A stretch of 64,000 nt of DNA from an uncultured Chryseobacterium sp. Its GTDB lineage: Bacteria > Bacteroidota > Bacteroidia > Flavobacteriales > Weeksellaceae. Shown here piece by piece: positions 17,187-26,694 of this stretch. The stretch lies in the NCBI GenBank assembly GCA_913776245.1, contig CAJYLO010000025.1, forward strand, positions 62,001 to 126,000, written 5' to 3'. The notes under the pieces are model-generated. The model worked only from the letters and a program-made list of their open reading frames with translations, was not told the origin of the DNA and did not search any database. Positions within the stretch are counted from its first letter, which is position 1, and each line of letters begins with the position of its first letter. The translations under genes were made by a program, and so were the position numbers.

Positions 17187-17621
17187 ATGAGCTATAGATT
17201 TATTTTTCCGATTTTAATTTTAGGATTGTTATCATTTTCAAAAACTGAGAATGAAAGATTCAGGTATTACAAGCCAATCGGCAAAACTCAGGAAATTGAA
17301 GTGTTTTATCTGACTTGGGAAGACACTAATTTGCCTAACTTTATTAAGATTTCAGATTTTAAGAAATTTGTGGACAAAGCGGAATTGATTAATTACTGTT
17401 TCTATGTCGATTCCAAAGATCCTGAAAAAAGGAAATTTAAAATTCCGGTTACTACTGACAAACTCATCAAAAAAATCCCATTGAAACTGAAAGGAAATTT
17501 CTTTAAAACTAAACAGTTTGACGATACTTTCCCTACTCCACTCTTTGAAGACCTAAGAAAAACCGGTGATTTGAAGTTCAAGACAGAGAATGATGAGTTT
17601 TTGGTTTTTGTGTTTGAATAA
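17187..17621 (+). CDS. Hypothetical exported protein
   Basis: A 144-residue protein I do not recognise. A short hydrophobic N-terminus (FIFPILILGLLSFS) looks like a signal peptide without a lipobox. The rest is charged, probably beta-rich, and rich in Lys and Phe (FVDKAELINYCFYVD, KKIPLKLKGNFFK). It begins 16 bp after the methyltransferase gene and shares its AT-rich composition, so it is likely the end of that transcript. No function assigned. Confidence 0.6.
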   Translation: MSYRFIFPILILGLLSFSKTENERFRYYKPIGKTQEIEVFYLTWEDTNLPNFIKISDFKKFVDKAELINYCFYVDSKDPEKRKFKIPVTTDKLIKKIPLKLKGNFFKTKQFDDTFPTPLFEDLRKTGDLKFKTENDEFLVFVFE

Positions 17622-17629
17622 GACATAAA

Positions 17630-17814
17630 AACCACAAAAGTCACATATTTTATAAGACTTAAGTCACTTTAGTTAAGTTTCAAATCAATAAAAGTTCAAT
17701 TTAGAAATGAAAATTTTTGATTTTCTAAACTTAGATGCAATGATGTGAACTTTTCCAACATCCTTTCTCATCAACTTAAGTGTTTACATTTTCCTTTTGT
17801 GACTTTTTGTGGTT
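17630..17814. repeat. Inverted-repeat element with AACCACAAA ends
   Basis: AACCACAAAAGTCACA at 17630-17645 is mirrored by TGTGACTTTTTGTGGTT at 17798-17814. Inside, ACTTAAGT on the left matches CTTAAGTG on the right in inverted order. The 185-bp unit fills the spacer before rlmB and carries no gene. Confidence 0.55.
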
Positions 17815-17864
17815 CAGATCTGAACTTTACATTTTTCTTAAGATAAAACTCAAATCAAAAACCT

Positions 17865-17872
17865 TACTTTTG
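17865..17872 (+). promoter_or_regulatory. -7 element for rlmB
   Basis: TACTTTTG (TAnnTTTG) lies 18 nt before the ATG at 17891. This supports that start over an earlier in-frame ATG at 17780. Confidence 0.5.
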
Positions 17873-17890
17873 CAAAACAAAATCTCATTA

Positions 17891-18637
17891 ATGAATCAAG
17901 AGAAAAAAGACGATTTTATTTTCGGGTTAAGGCCTGTATTGGAAGCTATCGAAGCAGGAAAAACCATTGACAAAATTTTTGTTCAGAAAGCGTTGCAAGG
18001 CGAAATCTATATTGAACTGAAACAACTTCTTTCAAAACACAATATCCGTCCCAACTACGTTCCTGTAGAAAAACTGAATCGATTTACGAGAAAAAATCAC
18101 CAAGGTGTGGTTGCCTTTATTTCGGATGTTCCTTTTCATAAAATCGAAGATGTGTTGCCTCAACTTTTTGAGGAAGGAAAAACGCCTTTTATCCTGGTTC
18201 TAGACCGCTTGACAGATGTGAGAAACTTTGGTGCGATTTGCAGAACTGCCGAATGTGTGGGCATTCACGCCGTTGTCATTCCGGAAAAAGGTGCTGCACC
18301 AATTAATTCCGATGCGATTAAAACTTCTGCCGGCGCTATTTACAACATCAAAATCTGCAAAGAAAAAAATCTGGCGCATACTGTAGATTTTCTTCAGCAA
18401 AGCGGAGTTTCCGTTTTTGCAGCGACAGAAAAGGCGCAGAAATTGATTTATGACGTCAATTTTAAAGAGCCTTGCGCCATTGTAATGGGAAATGAAGAAA
18501 CCGGAATTTCCAAAGAAGTGCTACATCACGCCGATGAAAAAATAAAGCTTCCGATAGAAGGTAAAACCCAGTCGCTGAACGTCTCTGTAGCTTGTGGTGC
18601 TATTCTCTATGAAGCGGTGAGACAGAAGTTGAGTTAA
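17891..18637 (+). CDS. rlmB: 23S rRNA (guanosine-2'-O)-methyltransferase, RlmB/TrmH type
   Basis: A SPOUT-fold enzyme methylating a ribose in 23S rRNA. I start at 17891 (MNQEKKDDFIFGLRPVLEAI), which gives 248 residues and the usual N-terminal substrate-binding domain. The catalytic domain shows ILDRLTDVRNFGAICRTAE-like motif 1 (here VLDRLTDVRNFGAI), AINSDAIKTSAGA as motif 2-like, and the knot IVMGNEETGIS with LNVSVACGAIL. Both knot motifs are intact. TrmH-type tRNA specificity cannot be excluded. Confidence 0.9.
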   Translation: MNQEKKDDFIFGLRPVLEAIEAGKTIDKIFVQKALQGEIYIELKQLLSKHNIRPNYVPVEKLNRFTRKNHQGVVAFISDVPFHKIEDVLPQLFEEGKTPFILVLDRLTDVRNFGAICRTAECVGIHAVVIPEKGAAPINSDAIKTSAGAIYNIKICKEKNLAHTVDFLQQSGVSVFAATEKAQKLIYDVNFKEPCAIVMGNEETGISKEVLHHADEKIKLPIEGKTQSLNVSVACGAILYEAVRQKLS

Positions 18638-18850
18638 GGAGTTGGAGCGTCCTGAAGTTAGAGAGTTTAGAGTTGGAGTGTAAATGGCCTGAATTTTCTA
18701 AAAATACAGCTGGAAATGCAATAGGGATAGAAGCGGTTATCCTTTTGTTTTTCTGTTCTGACGTAGGAAGAATCTGAAAGACAAAAGATATGAGCGGATA
18801 GCCCGACCCGAGCGGCTGCAAAAAGCATTGGCTGGGATTGCCGAAATAAA
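18638..18850. repeat. Composite repeat region between rlmB and the DUF6263 lipoprotein gene
   Basis: The first part (18640-18685) is a loose GAGTT/TAGAG heptad-like run. The second part contains AGCCCGACCCGAGCGG at 18800-18815, matching AGCCCGACTTGAGCGG at 36604-36619. No gene seen. Confidence 0.5.
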
Positions 18851-18903
18851 AATTTAATAAAAACAAGGTGATTATAAATCATCAATTATCAAAATATCAT
18901 TGT

Positions 18904-19947
18904 ATGAAAAAATTAACAGCGCTTGCGCTTATAGCAATAACACTGACAGCCTGTAAAAAAGAAACAAAAACCGTAACCAGAGTAGATCCAAAAACAGGAA
19001 AAACAGAAACTGTAACTGTAGAAGTTTCACCCGAAGAAGCCGCAAAACCAAAGGCTATTGCTGACAGCAGCGGCGTTTACAAACAAAAATTCATCCTGGA
19101 AAAAGGGATGACCTATCCTTTGGTTTCTTACCAGAGAGAAATCCAGACATTTACCTCACCAGACGGAAAAACAATGTCCGGAACCAATGAAACCACCGAT
19201 GAAATGTCTGTAACAGTGAATGACTTTAAGGATAATCTATATGATCTTACCCTTAACCTGATCGGGAAAAGAATGTCCAGTTCGGCCAATGGAAAAACAG
19301 TTGTCATCGACACGAAACAAGCTGCTCCAAAGGAAGAAGGCCTGAAAATGGATTATCTTGTAAGCAAAGGTCTGGCAGGAAATAAACTGAACGTAAAGAT
19401 GGATGCTTACGGAAATATTAAATCTGTGACAGGATTTGAGTCCGTACACAACAATCTGAGAAAAGCAGTTGCGGGAACAATTAAAGATAAAAAACAGCAG
19501 GACGCACTGATTGAAAACTTTAAAGCTGGCTTTAATGAGGCGATGATGAAAGAACAATTAAGTAAAAACCTGAAGCTTTTTCCAGCAAAAGGGGCAAAAA
19601 TCGGTGAGAAATGGACAACTTCCGAAGACATCGACCCAAGCGGAAAATTGAAGCAGACCCTGACATTTACGCTGACAAAAGTGGAAGATGGAAAAGCGGA
19701 AATTGATGTGAGAGGAACGATTCCTTCAAAATCCGACAAGCAATCCAAAGACGGAATGACACATACAATGAGTATGGGCGGTTCCGAAAGCGGAAAGATC
19801 ATCGTGGATGAAAATACAGGCTGGCTCCTGAACCAGAATCTTTCGGTTAAAACCAATCAGAAAGAAAGTCTTTCCGACGGTAAGCAAACCCAGAGTATGA
19901 GCAAAAACTCTACAACCTCCATTATCATTAATCCTTCTTATAAATAA
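18904..19947 (+). CDS. DUF6263 family lipoprotein
   Basis: A 347-residue lipoprotein. Starting at 18904 gives MKKLTALALIAITLTAC with the lipobox LTAC. Mature sequence: a Lys/Thr/Glu-rich linker, then a beta-rich domain (YKQKFILEKGMTYPLVSYQ, KGLAGNKLNVKMDAYGNI, DPSGKLKQTLTFTLTKVED) of the DUF6263 type. It resembles periplasmic or surface lipoproteins of unknown activity. It is followed 8 bp later by the DUF4834 gene, so the two are probably one unit. Confidence 0.72.
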   Translation: MKKLTALALIAITLTACKKETKTVTRVDPKTGKTETVTVEVSPEEAAKPKAIADSSGVYKQKFILEKGMTYPLVSYQREIQTFTSPDGKTMSGTNETTDEMSVTVNDFKDNLYDLTLNLIGKRMSSSANGKTVVIDTKQAAPKEEGLKMDYLVSKGLAGNKLNVKMDAYGNIKSVTGFESVHNNLRKAVAGTIKDKKQQDALIENFKAGFNEAMMKEQLSKNLKLFPAKGAKIGEKWTTSEDIDPSGKLKQTLTFTLTKVEDGKAEIDVRGTIPSKSDKQSKDGMTHTMSMGGSESGKIIVDENTGWLLNQNLSVKTNQKESLSDGKQTQSMSKNSTTSIIINPSYK

Positions 19948-19955
19948 TACATAAG

Positions 19956-20189
19956 ATGTTTAAATATATTTTCGAATTCATACTAATAGTTATCATTATA
20001 TTCTTTGTATGGAATATTCTGAAGCGGCTGTTTTTCAATTCGTTTTATAAAAATTTCCCTAATTTCAATCCGGGAAATCAACAAAGTCAGAATCCCAAAA
20101 CCGATTCCAAGAAAATGCCGAACCAGAAAATAAAATGGGATGCGGAAACAGTGGATTATGAAGAAGTGAAGGAAGAGAAGAAATCGTAG
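19956..20189 (+). CDS. DUF4834 family small membrane protein
   Basis: 77 residues: one N-terminal transmembrane helix (YIFEFILIVIIIFFVWNIL) and a hydrophilic tail ending IKWDAETVDYEEVKEE, the conserved C-terminus of DUF4834. Function unknown; a single-helix scaffold or adaptor is possible. It ends about 30 bp before a strong terminator. Confidence 0.75.
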   Translation: MFKYIFEFILIVIIIFFVWNILKRLFFNSFYKNFPNFNPGNQQSQNPKTDSKKMPNQKIKWDAETVDYEEVKEEKKS

Positions 20190-20221
20190 TGTAATAAAAA
20201 AATTTTCTATAAAATAAATTT

Positions 20222-20257
20222 AAAACCTTTCAGAATTATGAGTCTGAAAGGTTTTTT
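20222..20257 (+). terminator. Intrinsic terminator after the DUF6263/DUF4834 unit
   Basis: AAAACCTTTCAGA at 20222-20234 pairs perfectly with TCTGAAAGGTTTT at 20243-20255, followed by T residues. Confidence 0.85.
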
Positions 20258-20297
20258 AATATTAAATTTGGAATTCGAAATTTAAAGTCAACATTGT

Positions 20298-22835
20298 ATG
20301 TTCAAAAACAATAAAAATCTGATATTCATTCTTGCAAGTCTTATCATCTTTATTTTGCTGGCGGTGGTCTATGCCAATCCTGTTATATCTGGGAAACGCC
20401 TGATGCAGCACGACATTGTGTTCTATAAAGGCGGTGCGGAAGAACTTTTACAATACCGTGCGAATAATGACAAAGAAACTTACTGGAGCGATGCGATGTT
20501 TGGCGGAATGCCCACGTACCAAACCGGAGCGCAATTCCGGGGTGATGTTATCAAGAAAATTGACGATCTGTTTTTGTTCCTGCCAAAACCTGCCAATTAT
20601 TTATTTTTATTATTTGCTGGATTTTTCTTTTTGGGAATGGTTGCGGTTCGTAACTGGAAATATGCTTTATTAGGCGCCACTTTCTTTGGATTATCCACTT
20701 ATTTCTATATTATCATTGCAGCCGGGCATAACGGAAAAGTTCATACGATTGCCTATTTCGCGCCGCTTTTAGCCGGAATTATAATGGTTTATTTCAGGAA
20801 AAAATATATTTTCGGATTCATTGTCACAGCACTTTTTGCAGGCTTGCAGATCTGTGCCAATCACCCTCAGATGACCTATTATCTGTTCCTTGGATTAGGA
20901 TTTTTATTCTTATCCGAATTGATAAGAGCAATCAAAGGCAAAATCGAATGGAAACATTTCTTGATTTCATCCGGACTAGTCGGCTTAGCCGTCATCATTG
21001 GTGTCGGAATGAATTCCCAGAGAATTATGGCTAATGCCGAATATGTCAAAGAAACCGTGCGCGGAAAACAAATTCTGAATACCGAGTCCCACACCGCAGG
21101 AAAATCCGGTATGGACAAAGAAAGCATCACAATGTGGAGCTACGGAAAATTGGAAACGCTTAACTTATTTATCCCAAGATTAATGGGTGGCGGAAGTCAG
21201 GAAGAAGGATCTGACAAAATAATGGCACACATCCAGGAACTGGCTCAGGAAAATATCAAATCCCAGCAGGAATATGATATGATGGTGAAAGGTTTCGGCA
21301 GCCCGACTTATTGGGGCGACCAGCCAAGCACTTCCGGTCCGGCTTATCAGGGAGCTGTGGTTTGTTTTCTCGCCATTCTCGGATTTTTCTTTGCCGGAAA
21401 AAAATACAGATACTGGATTCTCGGCGCATCAATTCTGACCATTTTCTTAGCCTGGGGAAGTAATTTCCCGGTTCTTACAGATTTCTTTATTGATTACGTT
21501 CCGATGTACAATAAGTTCCGTGCGCCATCTTCGATTTTGGTAGTCGTGGAATTTCTATTTCCTTTGATTGCAATTCTTGGACTTTATCAATTTTTCACCA
21601 GTGAAAAACTGACTGAAGAACACAAGAAAAAAACATTGTTATATGTTTCCGGAACAGTCTTAGGAATCACATTAATCCTGACACTTTTCGGAAAAGGTAT
21701 TTTAGGTTTTTATACGTCAAATGAGAAAACATATCTTCCGCCATATATTCTGGATTACCTGTTAGATGAGCGTTACAAAATGTTTCAGAGCGATGCTGTT
21801 AAAGCATTCTTTTATGTTCTGATCACAGCAGCAGCTTTATTCTTCGCATTAAAGAAGAAAATCAACATTAATATCGCTTTACTAATTATTGGATTTGTGA
21901 GTTTGTTTGATCTTTGGTCAGTAAACAGACGTTATCTGAACGATGATAACTTTGTGGATAAAACCTTTGCAGATAATCCGTTCCAGACAGAAAATTCGGA
22001 ATACCTGATGAGCAAAGCCGGAAATGACGCCTTCGTCCAAAGTCTTTTACAACAGACCGAAGTGAATAAAGCGCTACAAACCATCGCTGAAAAAGATAAA
22101 GACCATTACAGGATTTTTAATAACGTATTGTCAACCTTTAGCGAAACCAATACATCCTTTTTCAAATCATCAATCGGTGGCTATCACGCCGTAAAACTGA
22201 GACGATATGATGACCTTATCAACAAGTATTTTTCTACAACTGATCAGGTAAAAACTGTCAGAATCCTGAATATGCTGAACACCAAATATTTTATTGTCGG
22301 TGACCAGCAAAAACCGGAAATCACACCAAATCCTGACGCCAATGGCAACGCGTGGTTTGTTTCTGATGTCAAATTTGTAAATAACGCCAATGAAGAACTG
22401 AACGAAACCGGAAACGTTGATACCAAAAAAATTGCCGTTATTTCCAAAGAAGATAAAGCTTATTTCAATGGAAAAAATCTGGTTAAAGATTCAACGGCCT
22501 ATCTGGATCTGAAAACGTATCAGCCTAATGAATTGTCATTTGAATCATCTTCTAAAACCCCACAATTAGCTGTATTTTCAGAAGTTTATTATCCGCACGG
22601 CTGGAATGTTTACATAGACGGAAACAAAGTGGACTATATCAAAGCTAACTATTTATTGAGAGCACTTTATGTTCCGGCTGGAAAACATAAAATCGACATG
22701 AAATTTGAGCCGGCTGTGATTGAAAAAGGAAAATTATTTTCTTTGATCAGTTTTGGATTATTTATTTTGTTGAGTTTGGTTGGTGGTTATTTTTTGGTGA
22801 AGAATTTTAAGAAATCTGAGATTGTGAAATCATAA
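20298..22835 (+). CDS. YfhO family multi-spanning membrane protein
   Basis: An 845-residue membrane protein with about a dozen transmembrane helices and a large C-terminal extracytoplasmic domain. Family features of YfhO/GT-C-like proteins are visible: the first loop with GKRLMQHDIVFYKGG and WSDAMFGGMPTYQ, the mid motif YWGDQPSTSGPAYQG, then VPMYNKFRAPSS, and the final SEVYYPHGWNVYIDG with a closing helix. In Gram-positives YfhO glycosylates lipoteichoic acid; in Bacteroidota it probably modifies a surface glycan, which is inference. Single gene between two terminators. Confidence 0.9.
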   Translation: MFKNNKNLIFILASLIIFILLAVVYANPVISGKRLMQHDIVFYKGGAEELLQYRANNDKETYWSDAMFGGMPTYQTGAQFRGDVIKKIDDLFLFLPKPANYLFLLFAGFFFLGMVAVRNWKYALLGATFFGLSTYFYIIIAAGHNGKVHTIAYFAPLLAGIIMVYFRKKYIFGFIVTALFAGLQICANHPQMTYYLFLGLGFLFLSELIRAIKGKIEWKHFLISSGLVGLAVIIGVGMNSQRIMANAEYVKETVRGKQILNTESHTAGKSGMDKESITMWSYGKLETLNLFIPRLMGGGSQEEGSDKIMAHIQELAQENIKSQQEYDMMVKGFGSPTYWGDQPSTSGPAYQGAVVCFLAILGFFFAGKKYRYWILGASILTIFLAWGSNFPVLTDFFIDYVPMYNKFRAPSSILVVVEFLFPLIAILGLYQFFTSEKLTEEHKKKTLLYVSGTVLGITLILTLFGKGILGFYTSNEKTYLPPYILDYLLDERYKMFQSDAVKAFFYVLITAAALFFALKKKININIALLIIGFVSLFDLWSVNRRYLNDDNFVDKTFADNPFQTENSEYLMSKAGNDAFVQSLLQQTEVNKALQTIAEKDKDHYRIFNNVLSTFSETNTSFFKSSIGGYHAVKLRRYDDLINKYFSTTDQVKTVRILNMLNTKYFIVGDQQKPEITPNPDANGNAWFVSDVKFVNNANEELNETGNVDTKKIAVISKEDKAYFNGKNLVKDSTAYLDLKTYQPNELSFESSSKTPQLAVFSEVYYPHGWNVYIDGNKVDYIKANYLLRALYVPAGKHKIDMKFEPAVIEKGKLFSLISFGLFILLSLVGGYFLVKNFKKSEIVKS

Positions 22836-22853
22836 GGATATAAATAAAATGTA

Positions 22854-22884
22854 AAAAAAGCAACTCAAATTCGAGTTGCTTTTT
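22854..22884. terminator. Convergent terminator between the YfhO gene and the rhomboid gene
   Basis: AAAAAAGCAACTC and GAGTTGCTTTTT form a stem with A-run and T-run on either side, serving both strands. Confidence 0.82.
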
Positions 22885-22895
22885 GCTTTTTATAG

Positions 22896-23537
22896 TTAGC
22901 CAATTCTTTTATTCACAAAAATCTGGTAGGCCAGGTAAATGAGCGGCAAAGACATAATTCCCAGATAAGGTGCATTTTGTATGGCAAATTCCGGGTAAAT
23001 GGCAACAGCATAAACCAACCCAAAAAATGCGCCACCAAGATGCGCTGCGTGACCAATGTTATCATTCATTCTCGGATTCAGCATCATATAAACAGAATAT
23101 CCAAAATATAAAGCTCCGAAAATGTAACCAGGCAGAAAATTGATTTCAATTTCTTTAGGTGCTAATGCTACTGCTGCGAACAAAACACCGGAAACACCTC
23201 CACTCGCACCAATTGCAGAATAAAACGGAACATTTTTATAGACATAAAGACAGAATAAATTCCCTAAAACAATAGAAGCGAGATAAATTATAAGGAAACC
23301 GCCGACACCAAAACCCATTATCGCAATAGGTGCAAAGAAATAAAGCGTAAGCATATTGAAGAACAAATGCATAAAATCTGCGTGCAGAAAACCTGCAGAA
23401 ATCAGCCGGATGTACTCTTTTCTTCTTTGGATTGCTCCGACTTCGAATTTATATTTCTGAAACAATTCGGGCTTCTGAAAACCGATGTAACTTGTAATAC
23501 AGGTCATCGCTATAACGATGATTAATATCGTATTCAT
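22896..23537 (-). CDS. Rhomboid family intramembrane serine protease
   Basis: A six-helix membrane protease that cleaves transmembrane substrates. The catalytic dyad is visible: Ser112 in GASGG and His166 in HAAHLGGAFFG. The L1 region (HADFMHLFFNMLTLYFF) carries the HxxxN-type oxyanion residues. Length (213) fits a minimal bacterial rhomboid. It begins about 30 bp after parC ends and may be read from the topoisomerase transcript. Substrates unknown. Confidence 0.92.
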   Translation of the reverse strand: MNTILIIVIAMTCITSYIGFQKPELFQKYKFEVGAIQRRKEYIRLISAGFLHADFMHLFFNMLTLYFFAPIAIMGFGVGGFLIIYLASIVLGNLFCLYVYKNVPFYSAIGASGGVSGVLFAAVALAPKEIEINFLPGYIFGALYFGYSVYMMLNPRMNDNIGHAAHLGGAFFGLVYAVAIYPEFAIQNAPYLGIMSLPLIYLAYQIFVNKRIG

Positions 23538-23568
23538 TTTATTATTTACGCTATGTAAGCTTTAATTA

Positions 23569-26145
23569 TTAATTGACCTCTTCATCAAACAGGCTGCCAA
23601 TGGTTCCGCCTTCATCGTCAAAATCATCCTCATTTTTTTCTTCCTGTTCAGGTTCCTCTTCTATGATTTCCGATGGCTCCGGAATGGTGATATTGATAGA
23701 TTTTACTTTTTCTTTTGTCAGCTGATTTCCTATTGCTTTAATGCCTTTTACCGCAATAAATTCATCCAGATCAACCGTTTCCGGATCTTTTTGCTTGTCT
23801 TTGACTTTCGGAAAAACAATCTCGGCAATAGCTCCGGAATCGGTTGCTACAAACTCTATGAATGACTTAGGATGGTCATTTGCAAAAAACGACTGCACAT
23901 TGGAAGTAGCTTCCAAGAGAAACCGTTTAACGAAATACTTATCTTTTTCACCATCAAAATAGATGCAGGTGATCGGCTGTTCCGGCTTCCATTTTTCGAG
24001 AATCAGATAATCATCATCGAAGCGATTCATCAGATCGAATGAAACCAGTTTGGCTTCACCTTGGGAATTGATGGTCAGAATTTTATCATCGCCTTTGAAA
24101 TTTCCGAGCAGACTTCCTCTGCCGTCGGCATTCAGACGCCTCACAGAATCATCGAACCAGATTTTCCGCGGTGCCAGGGTCGATACGCCTTCTTCCTTCA
24201 TATCTACCTTTTTCACAGCATATTTTGTTACAAGATTCCCTTTGGAATCTCTTCCTTTGATGGCAAGATCGGAAAAATCAATATCGATTTTATTTTTTCT
24301 GACTCTTGCATTAGGCTTCAGCAATACGGAAACAATTTCCGCTTCACCGTTAGGATTGGCCGTAAAATAGAGCATCTCCGAGCCTTTTTTGTCAGATGCC
24401 AGCTTGTAATCGGTATTCCTTGTAACTCCGGTTACAGAAAAGCGTTTCATATAATAAGGGCCTTCTCTTCCTTCTCGGTAGATCATATTGTAAACCGTAC
24501 GTTTGTCATTCTTTTTCCAGACTGCAACGTGGACAATATTTTTGCCAATGAATGTCTTGGCCTCCACTTTTACCACTTTCATTGTTCCGTCTTTCTGGAA
24601 GGTGATGATATCATCGATATCCGAACAGTCGAACAGATATTCGTCTTTTTTGAGTGAAGTTCCGATGAATCCTTCTTCCCTGTTGACATAGAATTTTTCA
24701 TTCGCAACAGCAACTTTGGTAGCATCGATTGTATCAAAAATCCTCAGTTCGGTTTTACGCTCTTTTCCTTTTCCGTATTTTTTTTGAATATTAGTGTAAT
24801 AATCTATGGCATAAGTAATCAGATTAGCAAGATGATGTTTCACCTGCTCAATCTTGCCTTCCAGCGCCAAGATATTTTCCTTGAACTTATCCAGGTCGAA
24901 TCTGGAAATTCTTTTGATCCTTATTTCTGTAAGCCTGACTATATCTTCTTCTGTAACAGCTCTCAACAAATGTTTGGTATGTGGTTTCAACCCTTCATCG
25001 ATGGTTCTGATGACCTCATCCCAGGATTTGACTTCTTCGATATCGTGATAAATACGGTTTTCTATAAAAATCCGTTCCAGTGAAGAAAAATGCCAGCTTT
25101 CCTGCAACTCGTGCAACTCAATTTCCAGCTCTTTTTTCAGCAAAGAAACCGTGTGATCCGTATTGTGTTTCAGAATGTCAGAAACAGAAAGAAACATTGG
25201 TTTATCACCTACGATTACACAGGCGTTTGGTGAAATTGGGACTTCACAATCCGTGAATGCATACAGCGCATCTATGGTTTTGTCCGGAGAAACATCAGGA
25301 TGCAGATGGATGTTGATTTCTACAGCATCAGAAGTATTATCCTCAATCTTTTTAATCTTGATCTTGCCCCTTTCATTGGCTTTCAGAATACTGTCAATCA
25401 GATCACCTGTATTTTTAGAAAAAGGCAGTTCAGTAATGGTTAATGTATGCTTGTCTTTTTGTGAAATTTTTGCTCTGGCTCGGATTTTACCACCTCTTTT
25501 CCCATCATTGTAAGCCGATACATCCAGCATTCCTGCGGTCAAAAAATCCGGAAACAGCTCGAATTTTTTTCCTTTCAGATAAAGGATAGAAGCGTTTATA
25601 AGCTCATTGAAATTATGAGGCATTATTTTAGTGGAGAGACCAACACCAATTCCTTCCACGCCCTGAGCGAGCAAAAGTGGAAACTTAACGGGAAGATCAA
25701 CCGGTTCATTATTTCTGCCATCGTAGGATTTTGTCCAATGTGTGGTTTTCGGGTTGAAAACGACTTCCAAAGCAAAAGGCGTAAGCCGCGCTTCAATATA
25801 TCTTGCAGCAGCCGCAGAGTCACCTGTATAGATATTTCCCCAGTTTCCCTGCGTATCTATAAGAAGTTCCTTCTGCCCTATCTGAACCATTGCATCTGTG
25901 ATGGAAGCATCGCCGTGAGGGTGATATTTCATAGTATTCCCGACGATATTTGCTACTTTGTTATAGCGTCCGTCTTCCAGCTCCCGCATAGAATGCATAA
26001 TCCTTCTCTGAACCGGCTTGAAGCCGTCATAAATGGATGGAATTGCCCTGTCCAGAATGACATAAGAGGCATAATCTAAAAACCAGTCCCTGTATAACCC
26101 TGAGACTTTCTTGAGACTCTCTTCGTGATGCGTACTTTCTTCCAT
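23569..26145 (-). CDS. parC: DNA topoisomerase IV subunit A
   Basis: The breaking and rejoining subunit of a type IIA topoisomerase that unlinks daughter chromosomes. Key residues in 858 aa: QRR (46-48), the catalytic Tyr116 in AARYIEAR, and a beta-pinwheel C-terminal half. An acidic tail (about 60 residues, many Glu/Asp) closes the protein. I call ParC rather than GyrA from pairing with the ParE-type subunit upstream and the lack of a clear GyrA box. Its ATG overlaps the stop of the unknown membrane gene by one base (TAATG). Confidence 0.88.
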   Translation of the reverse strand: MEESTHHEESLKKVSGLYRDWFLDYASYVILDRAIPSIYDGFKPVQRRIMHSMRELEDGRYNKVANIVGNTMKYHPHGDASITDAMVQIGQKELLIDTQGNWGNIYTGDSAAAARYIEARLTPFALEVVFNPKTTHWTKSYDGRNNEPVDLPVKFPLLLAQGVEGIGVGLSTKIMPHNFNELINASILYLKGKKFELFPDFLTAGMLDVSAYNDGKRGGKIRARAKISQKDKHTLTITELPFSKNTGDLIDSILKANERGKIKIKKIEDNTSDAVEINIHLHPDVSPDKTIDALYAFTDCEVPISPNACVIVGDKPMFLSVSDILKHNTDHTVSLLKKELEIELHELQESWHFSSLERIFIENRIYHDIEEVKSWDEVIRTIDEGLKPHTKHLLRAVTEEDIVRLTEIRIKRISRFDLDKFKENILALEGKIEQVKHHLANLITYAIDYYTNIQKKYGKGKERKTELRIFDTIDATKVAVANEKFYVNREEGFIGTSLKKDEYLFDCSDIDDIITFQKDGTMKVVKVEAKTFIGKNIVHVAVWKKNDKRTVYNMIYREGREGPYYMKRFSVTGVTRNTDYKLASDKKGSEMLYFTANPNGEAEIVSVLLKPNARVRKNKIDIDFSDLAIKGRDSKGNLVTKYAVKKVDMKEEGVSTLAPRKIWFDDSVRRLNADGRGSLLGNFKGDDKILTINSQGEAKLVSFDLMNRFDDDYLILEKWKPEQPITCIYFDGEKDKYFVKRFLLEATSNVQSFFANDHPKSFIEFVATDSGAIAEIVFPKVKDKQKDPETVDLDEFIAVKGIKAIGNQLTKEKVKSINITIPEPSEIIEEEPEQEEKNEDDFDDEGGTIGSLFDEEVN

Positions 26146-26639
26146 TAATCTCTGTTATCGTCTTGATAAATTTCTTTATTGTTTTTTACAACTTTGTTTA
26201 GTGAGAATATCAGATCCTTCAGCTCATTTCTGCGCAGGTAGGTGATATCATACTTCAGCACAATCACGTGATTTTTTTTACTTGAAACATAAATATAGAG
26301 TCTTTTAAAAATCAGAAAATTAACTAAGTTGTACTTTATAAGCTTATATTTTGGAAACTCATCCTTTGCATTTTTCTGCGAAAACACATACAGGATATGA
26401 TTATTCCTGAAATTGAGCGCTTCACCATCACTATCATATTCGAAAATAGGCTTTCCAAACATATACAGCAACAGGAATGATAAAAAAGGGATGAATAACA
26501 GTATCCATGACTTTTTTCCTAAAACGTCCACTGTATTGATCTCCAGAATATATCCGATCAAACCCAGTATAAAAACTATCCCGGCCAGAGAATAAATAAA
26601 ACTGTATAAAGGGGTTCTGTTTCTGTTGCTTAATCTCAT
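26145..26639 (-). CDS. Hypothetical membrane protein encoded between parE and parC
   Basis: 164 residues, not recognised. Two hydrophobic segments near the N-terminus (LYSFIYSLAGIVFILGLIGY and WILLFIPFLSFLLLYMF) are followed by a basic cytosolic domain (KYKLIKYNLVNFLIFKRLYIY, HVIVLKYDITYLRRNELKDL). The layout, two helices plus a PH-like beta domain, is what one sees in small membrane-PH proteins, but the match is weak. Start is 55 bp after parE; the stop overlaps the parC start, so translation is coupled to parC. Role unknown. Confidence 0.7.
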   Translation of the reverse strand: MRLSNRNRTPLYSFIYSLAGIVFILGLIGYILEINTVDVLGKKSWILLFIPFLSFLLLYMFGKPIFEYDSDGEALNFRNNHILYVFSQKNAKDEFPKYKLIKYNLVNFLIFKRLYIYVSSKKNHVIVLKYDITYLRRNELKDLIFSLNKVVKNNKEIYQDDNRD

Positions 26640-26694
26640 TAGTTTTTAAGTGTATTGTTTACGCCGTTCTATTTTAATACTTATCCGGCACAAT

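Noticed and set aside
24050-26079. Plus-strand frames of 100-200 codons in the parC region
   Set aside because: Shadows of parC, which has complete catalytic motifs in the minus frame.
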